64,000 nucleotides of DNA from Clostridium sartagoforme (GTDB lineage: Bacteria; Bacillota; Clostridia; Clostridiales; Clostridiaceae): NCBI RefSeq assembly GCF_004794105.1, contig NZ_SRYR01000001.1, positions 992,001-1,056,000 of the forward strand, read 5' to 3'. Below, one piece after another: positions 1 to 10,148 of this stretch. Both the position numbers and the translations under genes were made by a program. The notes under the pieces are model-generated. The model worked only from the letters and a program-made list of their open reading frames with translations, did not search any database and was not told the origin of the DNA. How positions within the stretch are numbered: the stretch's first letter is position 1; every line of letters begins with the position of its first letter.

Positions 1-2100
1 CTAGAAATAGTTAAGCAGAAGGTTGGATTTAAAAGATTTGAACTGAAAAATAATATAATGCACTTAAATGGTAAGAGAATAGTATTTAAAGGTGTAAATA
101 GACATGAATTTAATTGTCAAAAAGGACGTGTTATAACAAAGGAAGACATGTTATGGGATATTAAATTCATGAAACAAAATAACATTAACGCAGTAAGAAC
201 ATCACACTATCCTAATAATTCAATGTGGTATGATTTATGTGATGAGTACGGTATATATTTAATAGATGAGGCTAATCTAGAAAGTCATGGTTCATGGCAG
301 AAGATGGGAGATTGTGAACCTTCATGGAATGTACCAGGTTCTATACCAGAATGGAAAGAGGCTGTTTTAGATAGAGCTGAATCGATGTTTGAAAGAGATA
401 AAAACCATACATCAATATTAATCTGGTCTTGTGGTAATGAATCTTATGCAGAGACAAATATTTTGGAGATGACCAAGTATTTCCATAAGAAAGATGATAG
501 TCGTTTAGTTCATTATGAAGGAGTGTTCTGGAATAGGGACTTTGATGAGATAAGTGATATGGAAAGTAGGATGTATGCAAAGCCATCAGATATAGAGGAA
601 TATTTAAATAATAATCCTAAAAAGCCATATATTAGCTGTGAGTATATGCATGCTATGGGTAACTCTTGTGGGGGATTAAATTTATATACTGAATTAGAAG
701 ATAAGTATGATATGTATCAAGGTGGATTTATATGGGATTATATAGATCAGGCAATAGAAATTACTGATGAAAATGGAGTAAAGAAATTAGTTTATGGTGG
801 AGACTTTGATGATAGAGCAACTGACTATTGTTTCTGCACAGATGGAATAATTTATGCAGATAGAACTATATCACCTAAAGTTCAAGAGGTAAAGCATTTA
901 TTTTCAAATGTAAAATTAACACCAGACAATAAAGGATTTAATATAAGGAATACTAACTTATTTACTGGAACTTCTGAATATGAGTTTGTATTCTATATAA
1001 AGCATGAAGGTAATAGAATTTTTGAAAAAACAATCTTAGAAAGTGTTGAAGCAGGGGATGAAAAGTTTGTAACAGTAGAATGCCCAGAACTTGAAAAAAA
1101 TGGAGAATTTACTTATAATGTATCTATGAAATTAAGAGAAGATACTTTATGGGCAGAAAGAGGGCATGAAGTAGCATTTGGACAAACTATAATTAATAAG
1201 TTAGAAGAATTAGATAGTAAGAATTGTGAAGATAAATTTGAAGTAGTACATGGTGATGTTAATATTGGAGTTAAGGGGAAAGACTTTAGTGTAATGTTTT
1301 CTAAGCAAGAGGCAGGACTAATATCGCTTCGTTACCATGATAAAGAGTATATTACAAGAGCACCTAGGACATCTTTCTTTAGGGCAACTACAGATAATGA
1401 TAGGGGTAATGGACATAACTTTAGATGTGCACAATGGCAAATTGCTGGATTACATCAAAGAGCAGTTGATTTTAAGTTAGATGAGAAAAAAGATAAAGTA
1501 ACATTGGAGTATACTTTTGTAATGCCAACAACAGTTCAAACAACAAATAAAGTTATATATACTGTTAAATCTGATGGTTCAATAAATATAAGATTAAAAT
1601 ATACTGGTGTTGAAGGTATGGCTGAAATTCCTTTATATGGTATGGAATTTAAGCTAAAGAAGGAGCTAAATATATTTAAGTATTATGGATTAGGCCCAGA
1701 GGAAAATTATATAGATCGTAATGAAGGTGCTAGACTTGATGTATTTGATAGTACAGCAAGTGATAATATGTCAAAATATCTAATTCCTCAAGAGTGTGGA
1801 AATAGAACAGGAGTTAGATGGGCTGAGGTAACTGATAGTAATGGGGAAGGTTTATGTTTTAGTTATAATGATAAACCATTTGAATTAAGTGTATTACCAT
1901 ATAGTGCATATGAAATTGAAAATGCAATGCATATTGATGAATTACCTAATGTTAATTATACATGGGTACGTATAATAGCAAAACAGATGGGCATAGGTGG
2001 AGATGATAGCTGGGGAGCTCCAGTTCATGATCAATATTTAATACCATCTAATAAAGATATTGATTTAAGTTTTACTATAACTAAGACCAAAAGTATCTGA
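1..2100 (+). CDS. lacZ: Beta-galactosidase, GH2 family (5' end outside window)
   Basis: The frame is open from base 1, so the true start lies upstream; an in-frame ATG at 58 is internal. The product is a GH2 beta-galactosidase that hydrolyses terminal beta-galactosides such as lactose, in the cytoplasm. The LacZ central-domain hallmark GVNRHEF is present near the start. The probable acid/base Glu (codon 439-441) lies in SCGNES, and the probable nucleophile Glu (codon 640-642) in CEYMHAMGNS. The C-terminal half matches the LacZ beta-sandwich small-chain domain. It lies 95 bp before the regulator start and shares the cluster with a GH36 alpha-galactosidase, which suggests plant or host galactoside use. 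Transporter genes are expected upstream but are not in the window. Confidence 0.95.
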   Translation, partial: LEIVKQKVGFKRFELKNNIMHLNGKRIVFKGVNRHEFNCQKGRVITKEDMLWDIKFMKQNNINAVRTSHYPNNSMWYDLCDEYGIYLIDEANLESHGSWQKMGDCEPSWNVPGSIPEWKEAVLDRAESMFERDKNHTSILIWSCGNESYAETNILEMTKYFHKKDDSRLVHYEGVFWNRDFDEISDMESRMYAKPSDIEEYLNNNPKKPYISCEYMHAMGNSCGGLNLYTELEDKYDMYQGGFIWDYIDQAIEITDENGVKKLVYGGDFDDRATDYCFCTDGIIYADRTISPKVQEVKHLFSNVKLTPDNKGFNIRNTNLFTGTSEYEFVFYIKHEGNRIFEKTILESVEAGDEKFVTVECPELEKNGEFTYNVSMKLREDTLWAERGHEVAFGQTIINKLEELDSKNCEDKFEVVHGDVNIGVKGKDFSVMFSKQEAGLISLRYHDKEYITRAPRTSFFRATTDNDRGNGHNFRCAQWQIAGLHQRAVDFKLDEKKDKVTLEYTFVMPTTVQTTNKVIYTVKSDGSINIRLKYTGVEGMAEIPLYGMEFKLKKELNIFKYYGLGPEENYIDRNEGARLDVFDSTASDNMSKYLIPQECGNRTGVRWAEVTDSNGEGLCFSYNDKPFELSVLPYSAYEIENAMHIDELPNVNYTWVRIIAKQMGIGGDDSWGAPVHDQYLIPSNKDIDLSFTITKTKSI

Positions 2101-2195
2101 TTTGGCTTATGGGAGTTACACCGACAAATATATGTGGCAGTGAGTTTCATTAAAAAAGCATAGATTATAATAACAATCTGTAAAGGGTGGATAGT

Positions 2196-3737
2196 ATGGG
2201 AAAGTACTGTAAGGTATTAATTGTAGAAGATGAATTTATTATGCGTCAAGGAATTAAGCACATGATAAATTGGGAGAGTGAAGGCTTTACAATAGTTGGA
2301 GAATCAACAAATGGGAAAGAAGCATTAGATATAATTGAGGAAGTTAAACCCAATATTATTATATCTGATATAGTAATGCCTATATTGGACGGAGTTGATT
2401 TTTCGAAAATAGTACAGAAAAAGTATCCAGAAATACAGATTGTTATTCTTAGTAGCTATGATAAATTTGAGTACGTAAAAAACACTTTATTGAGCGGAGC
2501 AGTGGACTATGTTTTAAAGCCTACACTGACTCCCTCTAATTTGATTTTAACTTTAAAAAAAGCTGTAAATAGAATTCCAGGGATGAAGCTGATGAAAAAT
2601 GATGAGGAATATTATCATAGCTTAATCGAAAAATATATTCTAGGTTATGAAAACGTATTAAATGAGAAAAGGTTTGTAAATCTTTTTCATCATAGCTGCT
2701 TTAGAATATTAGGAATAGATATAAAAAGCTTACATGGGAAAAATGAAGAGTGGATTCAAGACACTATAGGAAAATTAGATGAGTTTTTCCAATGTAACAA
2801 AGAGTATATAAATATAAAGTCATTAATAAATGATAGAATTTTGTTTTATACAATAAATTACAAATTAAGTGATGATAAGGATATAGTTAATAGAATAGAA
2901 AAGTTCATAAATAATGATATATGGAATAATGACAATATATTTTTTGTGATTACTGAAAAATTTAATAATATATCAGACATAAAAAATATATATAATGATA
3001 GATTTATTCCATTTGTAGGACAAAAATTTTATTACAAAAATGTACCTTTATTATGTACAGAAAATTCTATTAAAGAGAAAAGTAAAAAATTTGATTTTGA
3101 TAAATTTTATAATGAAATAAAAATAAAAGATTTTGAATTAGCAATTACTAAGATTGAGAATTATATAGAATATGCAATATTAACTAAAATGAATGAGCAA
3201 AAGCTAAAAAGTTTAATAAAGAATTTAATTTATATTATTCTTGTTAGTATTGAAGAGTATCGTAATAATACAGATGAATTAAGGGATAAGTACTTTAACA
3301 TTATAGAAGAAGTTTTATATAGTACAGATTTTACTAAAGCGACTGAAGATATTTTTAAAGAGCTAAAAATGATTCTATCAGATAATTTCAATGAAGAAGA
3401 TAGTATAAAAAATATAATAGAATATATAAATAGCAACTATGCAACTTACTTAGACTTAGGAGCTATTTCACAGAAGTTTAATTTTAATTACAGCTATTTA
3501 TCTTCATATTTTAGTAACCATTGTAAGGAAGGTTTTTCAGAATATCTAAATAAAATACGAGTTGAAAAGGCTTGTGAATTACTTAAGGATAATAAACATT
3601 ATGTATCTGAAATTAGTAGTATGGTAGGGTATTCAGACCATAGTTATTTCTGTAGGGTATTTAAGAAGATTACGGGATACACTCCAAGCAGTTACCGTAG
3701 ATTGAAGATACTTATGGAGGATAAAAGTGATAAGTAA
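2196..3737 (+). CDS. Response regulator, REC plus AraC-type HTH (YesN family)
   Basis: DNA-binding response regulator of the YesN type, which usually controls carbohydrate uptake and catabolism genes. An N-terminal receiver domain covers about residues 4-120, with phospho-acceptor Asp58 in SDIVMP and the conserved Lys in the VLKP motif. A poorly conserved middle region follows, then two AraC helix-turn-helix motifs in the last 100 residues ending in GYSDHSYFCRVFKKITGYTPSSYR. A GTG at 2187 is in frame, but AAAGGGTGG at 2182-2190 places the natural start at ATG 2196. The gene overlaps the downstream kinase gene by 11 bp, so the two form a translationally coupled pair. The likely targets are the flanking galactosidase genes and their transporter; this is inferred from position. 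Confidence 0.93.
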   Translation: MGKYCKVLIVEDEFIMRQGIKHMINWESEGFTIVGESTNGKEALDIIEEVKPNIIISDIVMPILDGVDFSKIVQKKYPEIQIVILSSYDKFEYVKNTLLSGAVDYVLKPTLTPSNLILTLKKAVNRIPGMKLMKNDEEYYHSLIEKYILGYENVLNEKRFVNLFHHSCFRILGIDIKSLHGKNEEWIQDTIGKLDEFFQCNKEYINIKSLINDRILFYTINYKLSDDKDIVNRIEKFINNDIWNNDNIFFVITEKFNNISDIKNIYNDRFIPFVGQKFYYKNVPLLCTENSIKEKSKKFDFDKFYNEIKIKDFELAITKIENYIEYAILTKMNEQKLKSLIKNLIYIILVSIEEYRNNTDELRDKYFNIIEEVLYSTDFTKATEDIFKELKMILSDNFNEEDSIKNIIEYINSNYATYLDLGAISQKFNFNYSYLSSYFSNHCKEGFSEYLNKIRVEKACELLKDNKHYVSEISSMVGYSDHSYFCRVFKKITGYTPSSYRRLKILMEDKSDK

Positions 3738-5493
3738 TATATTAAGAAAAAATAGTTTGTTCTTTAAAATAATGTGTGCAGTTGTAGTTGGAGTAATTTG
3801 TATATCTATTGCCATCAGTGGTGTAATAATAAACATATCTAGAGATATATTTGAAAAGTCTTATATAGATTCTCAACAGAAAATAATAGAGAGAGTTTAT
3901 GAAAAGTTATATGATTTTCATAGAAAGTCAGTTGAAACTATTAATTCAATAAACTCTAATAGATCAGTAAGACTTTATTTTACTGAGGACAATCTAAGCT
4001 ATAATGAGTCCTTTAATAATATATATAATATGAATACACATATAGATTCTTTGTTTAAAGAAAATAATTATAGCTATGAGTTACTTATTGCAGGTCTAAA
4101 TGGTAAGACATATCTTAAAGATGGTTTATTATATAAAGAACCTATAGATTTGCTCGAAATGGAGATATCTAAGAAGTCATTGAAAGAAAAGGATACTATT
4201 TTATATCAATATTTAAACAAAGGATTTACTTCAACTACACAATATGAGCCTGTAGTAATAATAACAAAAGCACTTACTTCTGATGATGGAGAGCCTTATG
4301 GAATTTTATATTTAATAATAAAGGAAAAGGAATTTGAAAAAAACTATGATTACTTTTCTCCAGATTTAAATAGTGTTTATATCTTAAATAAAAGTAATAT
4401 AGTTATATCATCTAACAATAACGTTAACTTAGGTACTTATATTGAAGAGTTTGAAGAGGATATAGAGAATCTAGTTATAAATAATGAGCTAAGCACAATT
4501 TATAAGAATAATGGGAATATAAATTTCACACAAAGATTACCAGATAGTAACTTGGCACTAAGTGGAGTTATTGCTATAAATAAAGCAATAAAAGAAATAT
4601 ATGATATGAAAAAAATAATATTTATATGCTTTATTATAACCTTAATAACATTAATAATAATATTCCTTATAGTTAAGCAAGTTACAAGACCTTTATATAT
4701 GCTTATAGAAAAGATGTCTACTCTTAGATCTAATAAGTTTGATGAAAATATTCAGATAAGTGAGGTAAGTGGAATAAGTGAAATAGAGGAATTAGTAACT
4801 ACTTATAATTTAATGATTAATGATATAAATAGTTATATCAAGGAATTAGTAAAAATTCAAAAAGAAAAAAGAAAGGCAGAGATATATGCCCTGCAGATGC
4901 AAATAAACCCTCACTATGTATTTAATACTTTATCAAGTATAAAGCTTTTAATCTGGCAAGGTGATAAAGATAGAAGCATTGAGGTTCTTGACTCATTTAT
5001 ATTATTACTTAGAAACACAATTAGTAAAACAGATGAATTTATAACTATTAAAGAAGAGATAGATAATCTTAAACATTATGTATTAATTAATAACACTAGG
5101 TATGGAGATAGAATAGATGTGCAGTATTTTATAATGCCAAATTGTTATGATTACTTAGTTCCTAAATTGCTTCTTCAACCATTTATTGAAAACTCTTTCT
5201 TCCATGGGTTCCCTTCCAGAGAGGATGGTAGAATAGAGATATTAATAAGAGAAGAGAAGGATAATATTAATGTAAGAATCGTAGATAATGGAGTAGGAAT
5301 TGAAAGCCAGAAGCTAGAAGCCCTAAAGATTGTTAAAAAGGCCAGTAGCAAGGGATTAAGCGGAATAGGTATAAAAAATGTAAATGATAGAATAAAGTTG
5401 ATTTATGGAAATGATTATGGGATAGAGATAAAGAGCGAATTAGGAAAAGGAACAGAAATAATTATTTTGTTACCTAAACAATTAAAGAAATAA
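3727..5493 (+). CDS. Sensor histidine kinase, YesM family
   Basis: Membrane histidine kinase that partners the preceding AraC-type regulator. There is an N-terminal membrane segment (about residues 10-35), an extracellular sensor region, a second membrane segment (about 295-317), a HAMP linker, a His_kinase domain with phospho-acceptor His396 in QINPHYVFNTL, and a C-terminal ATPase domain with the N box (LLQPFIENSFFHG), DNGVGI and GIGIKNVNDR. The start is GTG, with GGAGG six bases upstream inside the regulator gene. The 588-residue length is normal for the family. It probably senses an extracellular galactoside or its binding protein; the ligand is not visible from sequence. Confidence 0.93.
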   Translation: MISNILRKNSLFFKIMCAVVVGVICISIAISGVIINISRDIFEKSYIDSQQKIIERVYEKLYDFHRKSVETINSINSNRSVRLYFTEDNLSYNESFNNIYNMNTHIDSLFKENNYSYELLIAGLNGKTYLKDGLLYKEPIDLLEMEISKKSLKEKDTILYQYLNKGFTSTTQYEPVVIITKALTSDDGEPYGILYLIIKEKEFEKNYDYFSPDLNSVYILNKSNIVISSNNNVNLGTYIEEFEEDIENLVINNELSTIYKNNGNINFTQRLPDSNLALSGVIAINKAIKEIYDMKKIIFICFIITLITLIIIFLIVKQVTRPLYMLIEKMSTLRSNKFDENIQISEVSGISEIEELVTTYNLMINDINSYIKELVKIQKEKRKAEIYALQMQINPHYVFNTLSSIKLLIWQGDKDRSIEVLDSFILLLRNTISKTDEFITIKEEIDNLKHYVLINNTRYGDRIDVQYFIMPNCYDYLVPKLLLQPFIENSFFHGFPSREDGRIEILIREEKDNINVRIVDNGVGIESQKLEALKIVKKASSKGLSGIGIKNVNDRIKLIYGNDYGIEIKSELGKGTEIIILLPKQLKK

Positions 5494-5514
5494 GATTTTA
5501 GGGAGAGAGAACTT

Positions 5515-7587
5515 ATGAGCATTTTAATAAATAAAGAGAAGAATATCTTTTCTATAAATACGTTAAATGTATCTTATGTTTTAGGAATAGATGATGAAGG
5601 CCTTATAAGAAATTTATACTGGGGAAAAAATATAAGTGATATAGAGGATTTTAATATTATTAAATTAGAAGAAGTTTCATCTAATGATCCTGTTTATGAA
5701 ATAACTCCTGAGGAATATCCTGTCTATGGAGGATTAAGATATAAAGAGCATTGTTTAAAGATTAATTTTAGTGATGGCACTAGAGACTTAAAATATAAGT
5801 ACCTTAAGTATACTTCTACTGATAATTCTCTTTTAATTAAATTAAGAGATGAATACTATGATTTAGAAATAAATCTACATTATAAAATTCATGAAAAGTA
5901 TGATTTGATAGAGAGATATGTAACTTTAAAAAATAATACAAGTGACATCATAGAAGTTGAAAAAATATATAGTGGACAATTCCATATACCTTATGAAAAT
6001 TTAAACTTTAGAAATGTTCATGGTCATTGGGGAGCAGAGCAACAAATGTTTACTCAAAAAGTTGGTTATGGAAAGATATATATAGAAAATAGAAGAGGTA
6101 TATCTACTCATAATCATAATCCTTATTTTATATTGGACAAGGATGCAAAGGAAACTTGTGGAGAAGTATTTTTCGGAGCATTAAAACTAAGTGGTAACTT
6201 TAGTGGAATAGTTGAGCAAACTCCATATGGAGAAACCTTAGTTCAGTTAGGAATAAACCCCCATGACTTTACTTTAGAGCTTAAACCAGGAGAAGAATTT
6301 AAGACTCCAGCTATAATAGCAGGATATACAAATGAAGGCTTTGAAAAAATGTCTCATAATCTTCATAATTACGGAAAAAATGAATTGATGAGAGATGGAT
6401 TAAGGGATATTTTATATAATTCATGGGAAGCTACAGAGTTTAAAGTTAATGCAGAAGAGCAAATTAAATTAGCTAAAAAAGCTAAAGAGTTAGGAGCAGA
6501 ACTTTTTGTAGTTGATGATGGATGGTTTGGAGAAAGAGATGGAATAGATAATGGGTTAGGAGATTGGTATGTAAATGAGAATAAGTTTCCTAAAGGTCTA
6601 AATCAGTTAATAGATGAAGTTAAGTCTATGGGAATGAAGTTTGGAATATGGTTTGAACCAGAGATGGTTAATCCAAGGTCAAAACTTTATAAGGACAATC
6701 CAGATTGGATATATAATTTTAAAACAAGAGAATCTGACACATCAAGAGGTCAATATGTTCTTAATTTAAGTAAAGATGAAGTTAAAGACTTTGTATATAA
6801 TACATTAGATAAGATGCTATCAACTTATGATATTGATTATATAAAATGGGATGCAAATAGGCCAATAGCTCAAAGTGATGTAAAAAAGGATATATGGTTT
6901 AGACATATTAAAAATCTTTATGATATAGTTAGAAAACTAAAAGATAAGTATAAGAAAGTATACTTTGAAGCTTGTGCATCAGGTGGAGGAAGAATAGATT
7001 ATGGAAGCTTAGAAGTATTTGATGATTTCTGGACTAGTGATAATACTGATGCCTATGATAGATTAAAAATACAAGATAGTTATTCATATATTTACCCTAT
7101 TAAAGCAATGAGAGCTTGGGTTACAGATTGCCCAAACTTTTTATCAAAAAGAGAAATACCATTAAGGTTTAGATTTCACTCCGCAATGATGGGGACTTTA
7201 GGTATAGGTAGTAATATATTAAAGTACACAAAAGAAGAAGCTGAAATAGCTAAGGATTTAATAAGTGAATATAAATCAATTCGTCATATAATTCAAGATG
7301 GTGATTTTTATAGAATTGAAAATACTTCATCAAATGACTACTATATATATCAATACTTAAAAGACAATGAAGGTGTAGTATTTATATTCTTACCACAAAG
7401 CAAAATAGGGCATATAGGTGCTAGATTTAAACTAAGAGGCTTAGAAGAAAATAAGAAATACAAAGTAGAATATTTAGACGAAGCAATAGAAAAGACAGGC
7501 GGATATCTAATGAAGTATGGATTAGATATTAGGCTGCAAGGAGATTATAATAGCTGTATTTTGAAATTAAATAGTACTTTAAATTAG
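5515..7587 (+). CDS. Alpha-galactosidase, GH36 family
   Basis: Hydrolyses terminal alpha-galactose from raffinose-type sugars (melibiose, raffinose, stachyose) in the cytoplasm. The N-terminal beta-supersandwich is followed by a TIM barrel with VDDGWFGERDG and WFEPEMVNP. The nucleophile is Asp446 in KWDANRP and the acid/base Asp509 in TSDNTDA, next to the conserved EACASGGGR loop. At 690 residues it is slightly shorter than many GH36 enzymes (about 730), with no missing motif. The ribosome site is AGGGAGAG. It follows the kinase gene by 21 bp, so it is probably co-transcribed with the two-component system. A short weak hairpin with GCAAGC arms at 7601-7616 may end the transcript. Confidence 0.95.
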   Translation: MSILINKEKNIFSINTLNVSYVLGIDDEGLIRNLYWGKNISDIEDFNIIKLEEVSSNDPVYEITPEEYPVYGGLRYKEHCLKINFSDGTRDLKYKYLKYTSTDNSLLIKLRDEYYDLEINLHYKIHEKYDLIERYVTLKNNTSDIIEVEKIYSGQFHIPYENLNFRNVHGHWGAEQQMFTQKVGYGKIYIENRRGISTHNHNPYFILDKDAKETCGEVFFGALKLSGNFSGIVEQTPYGETLVQLGINPHDFTLELKPGEEFKTPAIIAGYTNEGFEKMSHNLHNYGKNELMRDGLRDILYNSWEATEFKVNAEEQIKLAKKAKELGAELFVVDDGWFGERDGIDNGLGDWYVNENKFPKGLNQLIDEVKSMGMKFGIWFEPEMVNPRSKLYKDNPDWIYNFKTRESDTSRGQYVLNLSKDEVKDFVYNTLDKMLSTYDIDYIKWDANRPIAQSDVKKDIWFRHIKNLYDIVRKLKDKYKKVYFEACASGGGRIDYGSLEVFDDFWTSDNTDAYDRLKIQDSYSYIYPIKAMRAWVTDCPNFLSKREIPLRFRFHSAMMGTLGIGSNILKYTKEEAEIAKDLISEYKSIRHIIQDGDFYRIENTSSNDYYIYQYLKDNEGVVFIFLPQSKIGHIGARFKLRGLEENKKYKVEYLDEAIEKTGGYLMKYGLDIRLQGDYNSCILKLNSTLN

Positions 7588-7658
7588 AAAAAAATTATTG
7601 GCAAGCCTATGCTTGCTATTTCTGCATTAAGAGTATAGATATCATCTATCTTCATTAA

Positions 7659-7808
7659 TTCAGGTATAAAGTTGCAGTAGCTATTTCTCTTTTTGGATTA
7701 CAATCTGGAGCAGCACTTGCAACAGTTGTAGGAGTTTTAGTTGAGGTACCAATAATGCTTAGTTTGGTGAAAACTGCAAATAAAACAAAGAAGTGCTTTC
7801 CTAATTAG
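7659..7808 (+). pseudogene. 3' remnant of an ACR3-type arsenite permease gene
   Basis: Reading from 7659 gives a 49-codon open stretch ending in TAG at 7806-7808. It contains [20 protein letters not shown] followed by [14 protein letters not shown], which matches the last membrane helices and C-terminal tail of ACR3 arsenite efflux permeases. There is no start codon, and a stop (7656-7658) lies just before it; the first roughly 300 codons are absent. This is a deletion remnant, not a gene. No arsR or arsC was recognised nearby. Confidence 0.72.
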
Positions 7809-7851
7809 GAACATAAAAGCAGAGTGAAAAATAGTAATAGAATATGAAGCA

Positions 7852-7888
7852 AAAAAAGTCTGTTATCTTTTATAAACAGGCTTTTTTA
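7852..7888 (+). terminator. Rho-independent terminator
   Basis: The arms AAAAAAGTCTGTT and AACAGGCTTTTTT pair with one G-U pair around a short loop and end in a T run. It closes the region holding the permease remnant. Confidence 0.75.
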
Positions 7889-8057
7889 TTTTATAGTTAA
7901 ACAGATTCTTATTAGAATTTTAATAGGATAAATGAAATAAGTAAATTTAATTAAAAATATAGCACTTTTTTTACTAAATTTCAGTGTATAATTAATTTTG
8001 TGAAAATAATTAAAATAAGCTTTATATAAATAATATTAACTGAAAGGATGAAGAAAT

Positions 8058-8981
8058 TTGGATAAAACAAAATTTTTTACTAATAGAATAAATATAATAG
8101 TAATTGCAATAATATGTACATTTTTATGGGGAAGCGCATTCCCAGCAATTAAGGTTGGATATGAATTATTTGATATAGCAAGCAATGATGTTGGTACAAA
8201 GCTTATTTTTGCAGGATATAGGTTTTTCCTAGCTGGAGTTTTTATATTAATTATAAAACTAGCTATGAAGGAAAGTATTTTCAATTTAAAATTAAAAGAT
8301 ATAAAGGAAATAACAATATTAGGTCTTGGACAAACTACCTTACAATATATATTCTTTTATTTAGGAATGACTTATACTACTGGAGTAAGAGGATCTATTA
8401 TAAATGGAACAGGAACATTTTTTAGCATTATTCTAGCTCACTTTATTTATAAAAATGACAGACTTAATTTTAATAAAGTTATAGGTTGTGTAGTTGGTTT
8501 TTTAGGAGTTATAATTGTGAATCTTGGAACCTCTTCAGTTTTAGAAGGAGGAATAAGTTTTAGGGGAGAAGGCTTTATAATGCTTGCTGCCTTTATGCTT
8601 TCCATTTCATCAATTTACAGTAAGAAAATCAGTCAAAATAAAGATGCCTATCTTTTAACAGCATATCAACTATCAATTGGTGGCTTAGTTCTAACGATAA
8701 TAGGATATGTATTAGAAGGAAGCCTTAGAAATTTCACTTTTACATCTACTTCCTTATTAATTTATATGGCTTTATTATCTTCAGTGGCATTTGCTTTATG
8801 GTCACAATTACTTAAGTATAATAAGGTTGGAGTAATTTCAGTATTTAACTTCTTAATTCCTGTTTTTGGGACAATACTATCTGCAATAGTACTAAAGGAG
8901 AATATTTTTGATATAAAAATACTAATTGCTTTATTATTAGTTTGTCTTGGTATATATTTAGTATATAAAAAGAAGAATTAG
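8058..8981 (+). CDS. DMT superfamily transporter, EamA family
   Basis: Inner-membrane exporter-type protein with ten predicted membrane helices in two EamA repeats (about residues 9-145 and 165-303). Family members export amino acids, metabolites or drugs; the substrate cannot be told. The motifs FLWGSAFPAIKVGYE at the N-terminus and a Pro in the last repeat (FNFLIPVFGTILS) are typical. The start is TTG, with AAAGGATG upstream; no better in-frame start exists. It precedes a two-component and ABC operon with a 15-bp gap and could be co-transcribed with it. Confidence 0.88.
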   Translation: MDKTKFFTNRINIIVIAIICTFLWGSAFPAIKVGYELFDIASNDVGTKLIFAGYRFFLAGVFILIIKLAMKESIFNLKLKDIKEITILGLGQTTLQYIFFYLGMTYTTGVRGSIINGTGTFFSIILAHFIYKNDRLNFNKVIGCVVGFLGVIIVNLGTSSVLEGGISFRGEGFIMLAAFMLSISSIYSKKISQNKDAYLLTAYQLSIGGLVLTIIGYVLEGSLRNFTFTSTSLLIYMALLSSVAFALWSQLLKYNKVGVISVFNFLIPVFGTILSAIVLKENIFDIKILIALLLVCLGIYLVYKKKN

Positions 8982-8996
8982 AGTCTGGAGAAAATT

Positions 8997-10148
8997 ATGA
9001 GAAAAAGTAATGAACTTTTATTAATAAGGTATTTATCAATTATAATATTAATAGCTGATGTTTTAATTAAAGGTAAAAGCACAAATATAGCTAGTATTGT
9101 ATTTTTATTAGCCTTCATAATAAATAATAACCTTAGGATATTTTTCTTTAAAAAAGAAAAGTCTATTGTTTTATCAATGGTGATAGAATTAGTTTCAATA
9201 GTCTTTGCTTATTTAAATTTTGGTGGAAATATTCTCTTTTATTTGATAGGCGTTACTATAGATGTATTTTCAATAAAAGATATAAAGATAAAGATCATCT
9301 TAGCTGTAGTTATACTAATTATTTCAACTTCATCATATTTAAATGGGAGTATAGAAAGTGGAATTATAAATTTAATAGTAATTATAATTTTTTCAATTCT
9401 TTTAAGTTATATTTCAAGACTTTATGATACTAAAAAAGAAGCTCAAAGATTATACGATAAGCTTAGAATATCAGAAGAAAACCTAAGAGAGGCTAATAAT
9501 AATTTAGAGGAATGTTTATCTTCAATAGAAGAGCTAACAGTTTTAAAAGAAAGAAATAGGATATCAAGGGAAATACATGATAGTGTTGGACATGCTTTAT
9601 CTACAGCGATGATTCAGCTATCTGCAATGGAAGCCTTAGCCGATAAAGAAGGAAGTATCCTAAAGGATATGTTAAAGAATTTAAGAAACTTCATAAATGA
9701 AAGCTTCCAAGATGTTAAGAAGGCAGTAAAAGAGCTTAAATCAGAAGAGTACAATACATATAGAGGGGTTATTAGAATTCAAGAAGTATGTAAGAATTTT
9801 AAAAAAATGTCTGGAATAGATGTAGATGTAATTATATCTAAGGGGACCTGGGCTTTATCTCCAAAGCAAGATACCCATCTACATAGAATAACTCAAGAAA
9901 TTTTATCTAATTCATTAAAACACGGAAAAGCTACTAAGGTAAAAGTAATTATGAACTTTACAGAAGAAGATTTTGTAATTTCTTTTAAGGATAATGGTAT
10001 TGGAACTGATTCCTTGTCAGAAAGTGGTTTTGGACTTAAGAATATTAAAGAAAGAGCCTATGAAATAGGTGGTACAGTAGATATAAAATCAGCCTTAGGG
10101 GAAGGCTTTTTTATTAAATTAGTAGTTCCTAGAGAAAGGGAGATATAA
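8997..10148 (+). CDS. Sensor histidine kinase, HisKA_3 type (LnrJ/LiaS/DesK-like)
   Basis: NarL-class histidine kinase. The N-terminal 140 residues hold about five membrane segments with very short loops, so sensing is probably within the membrane. A coiled-coil stretch (about 145-180) leads to the phospho-acceptor His194 in SREIHDSVGHALST, and the C-terminal ATPase domain has ITQEILSNSLKHGKA, DNGIGTD and GFGLKNIKERA. The gene is followed directly by its response regulator and then by an ABC-2 exporter. This order matches the B. subtilis LnrJK-LnrLMN system for linearmycin-like polyenes, so an intramembrane drug or lipid stress sensor is a reasonable inference. Confidence 0.9.
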   Translation: MRKSNELLLIRYLSIIILIADVLIKGKSTNIASIVFLLAFIINNNLRIFFFKKEKSIVLSMVIELVSIVFAYLNFGGNILFYLIGVTIDVFSIKDIKIKIILAVVILIISTSSYLNGSIESGIINLIVIIIFSILLSYISRLYDTKKEAQRLYDKLRISEENLREANNNLEECLSSIEELTVLKERNRISREIHDSVGHALSTAMIQLSAMEALADKEGSILKDMLKNLRNFINESFQDVKKAVKELKSEEYNTYRGVIRIQEVCKNFKKMSGIDVDVIISKGTWALSPKQDTHLHRITQEILSNSLKHGKATKVKVIMNFTEEDFVISFKDNGIGTDSLSESGFGLKNIKERAYEIGGTVDIKSALGEGFFIKLVVPREREI

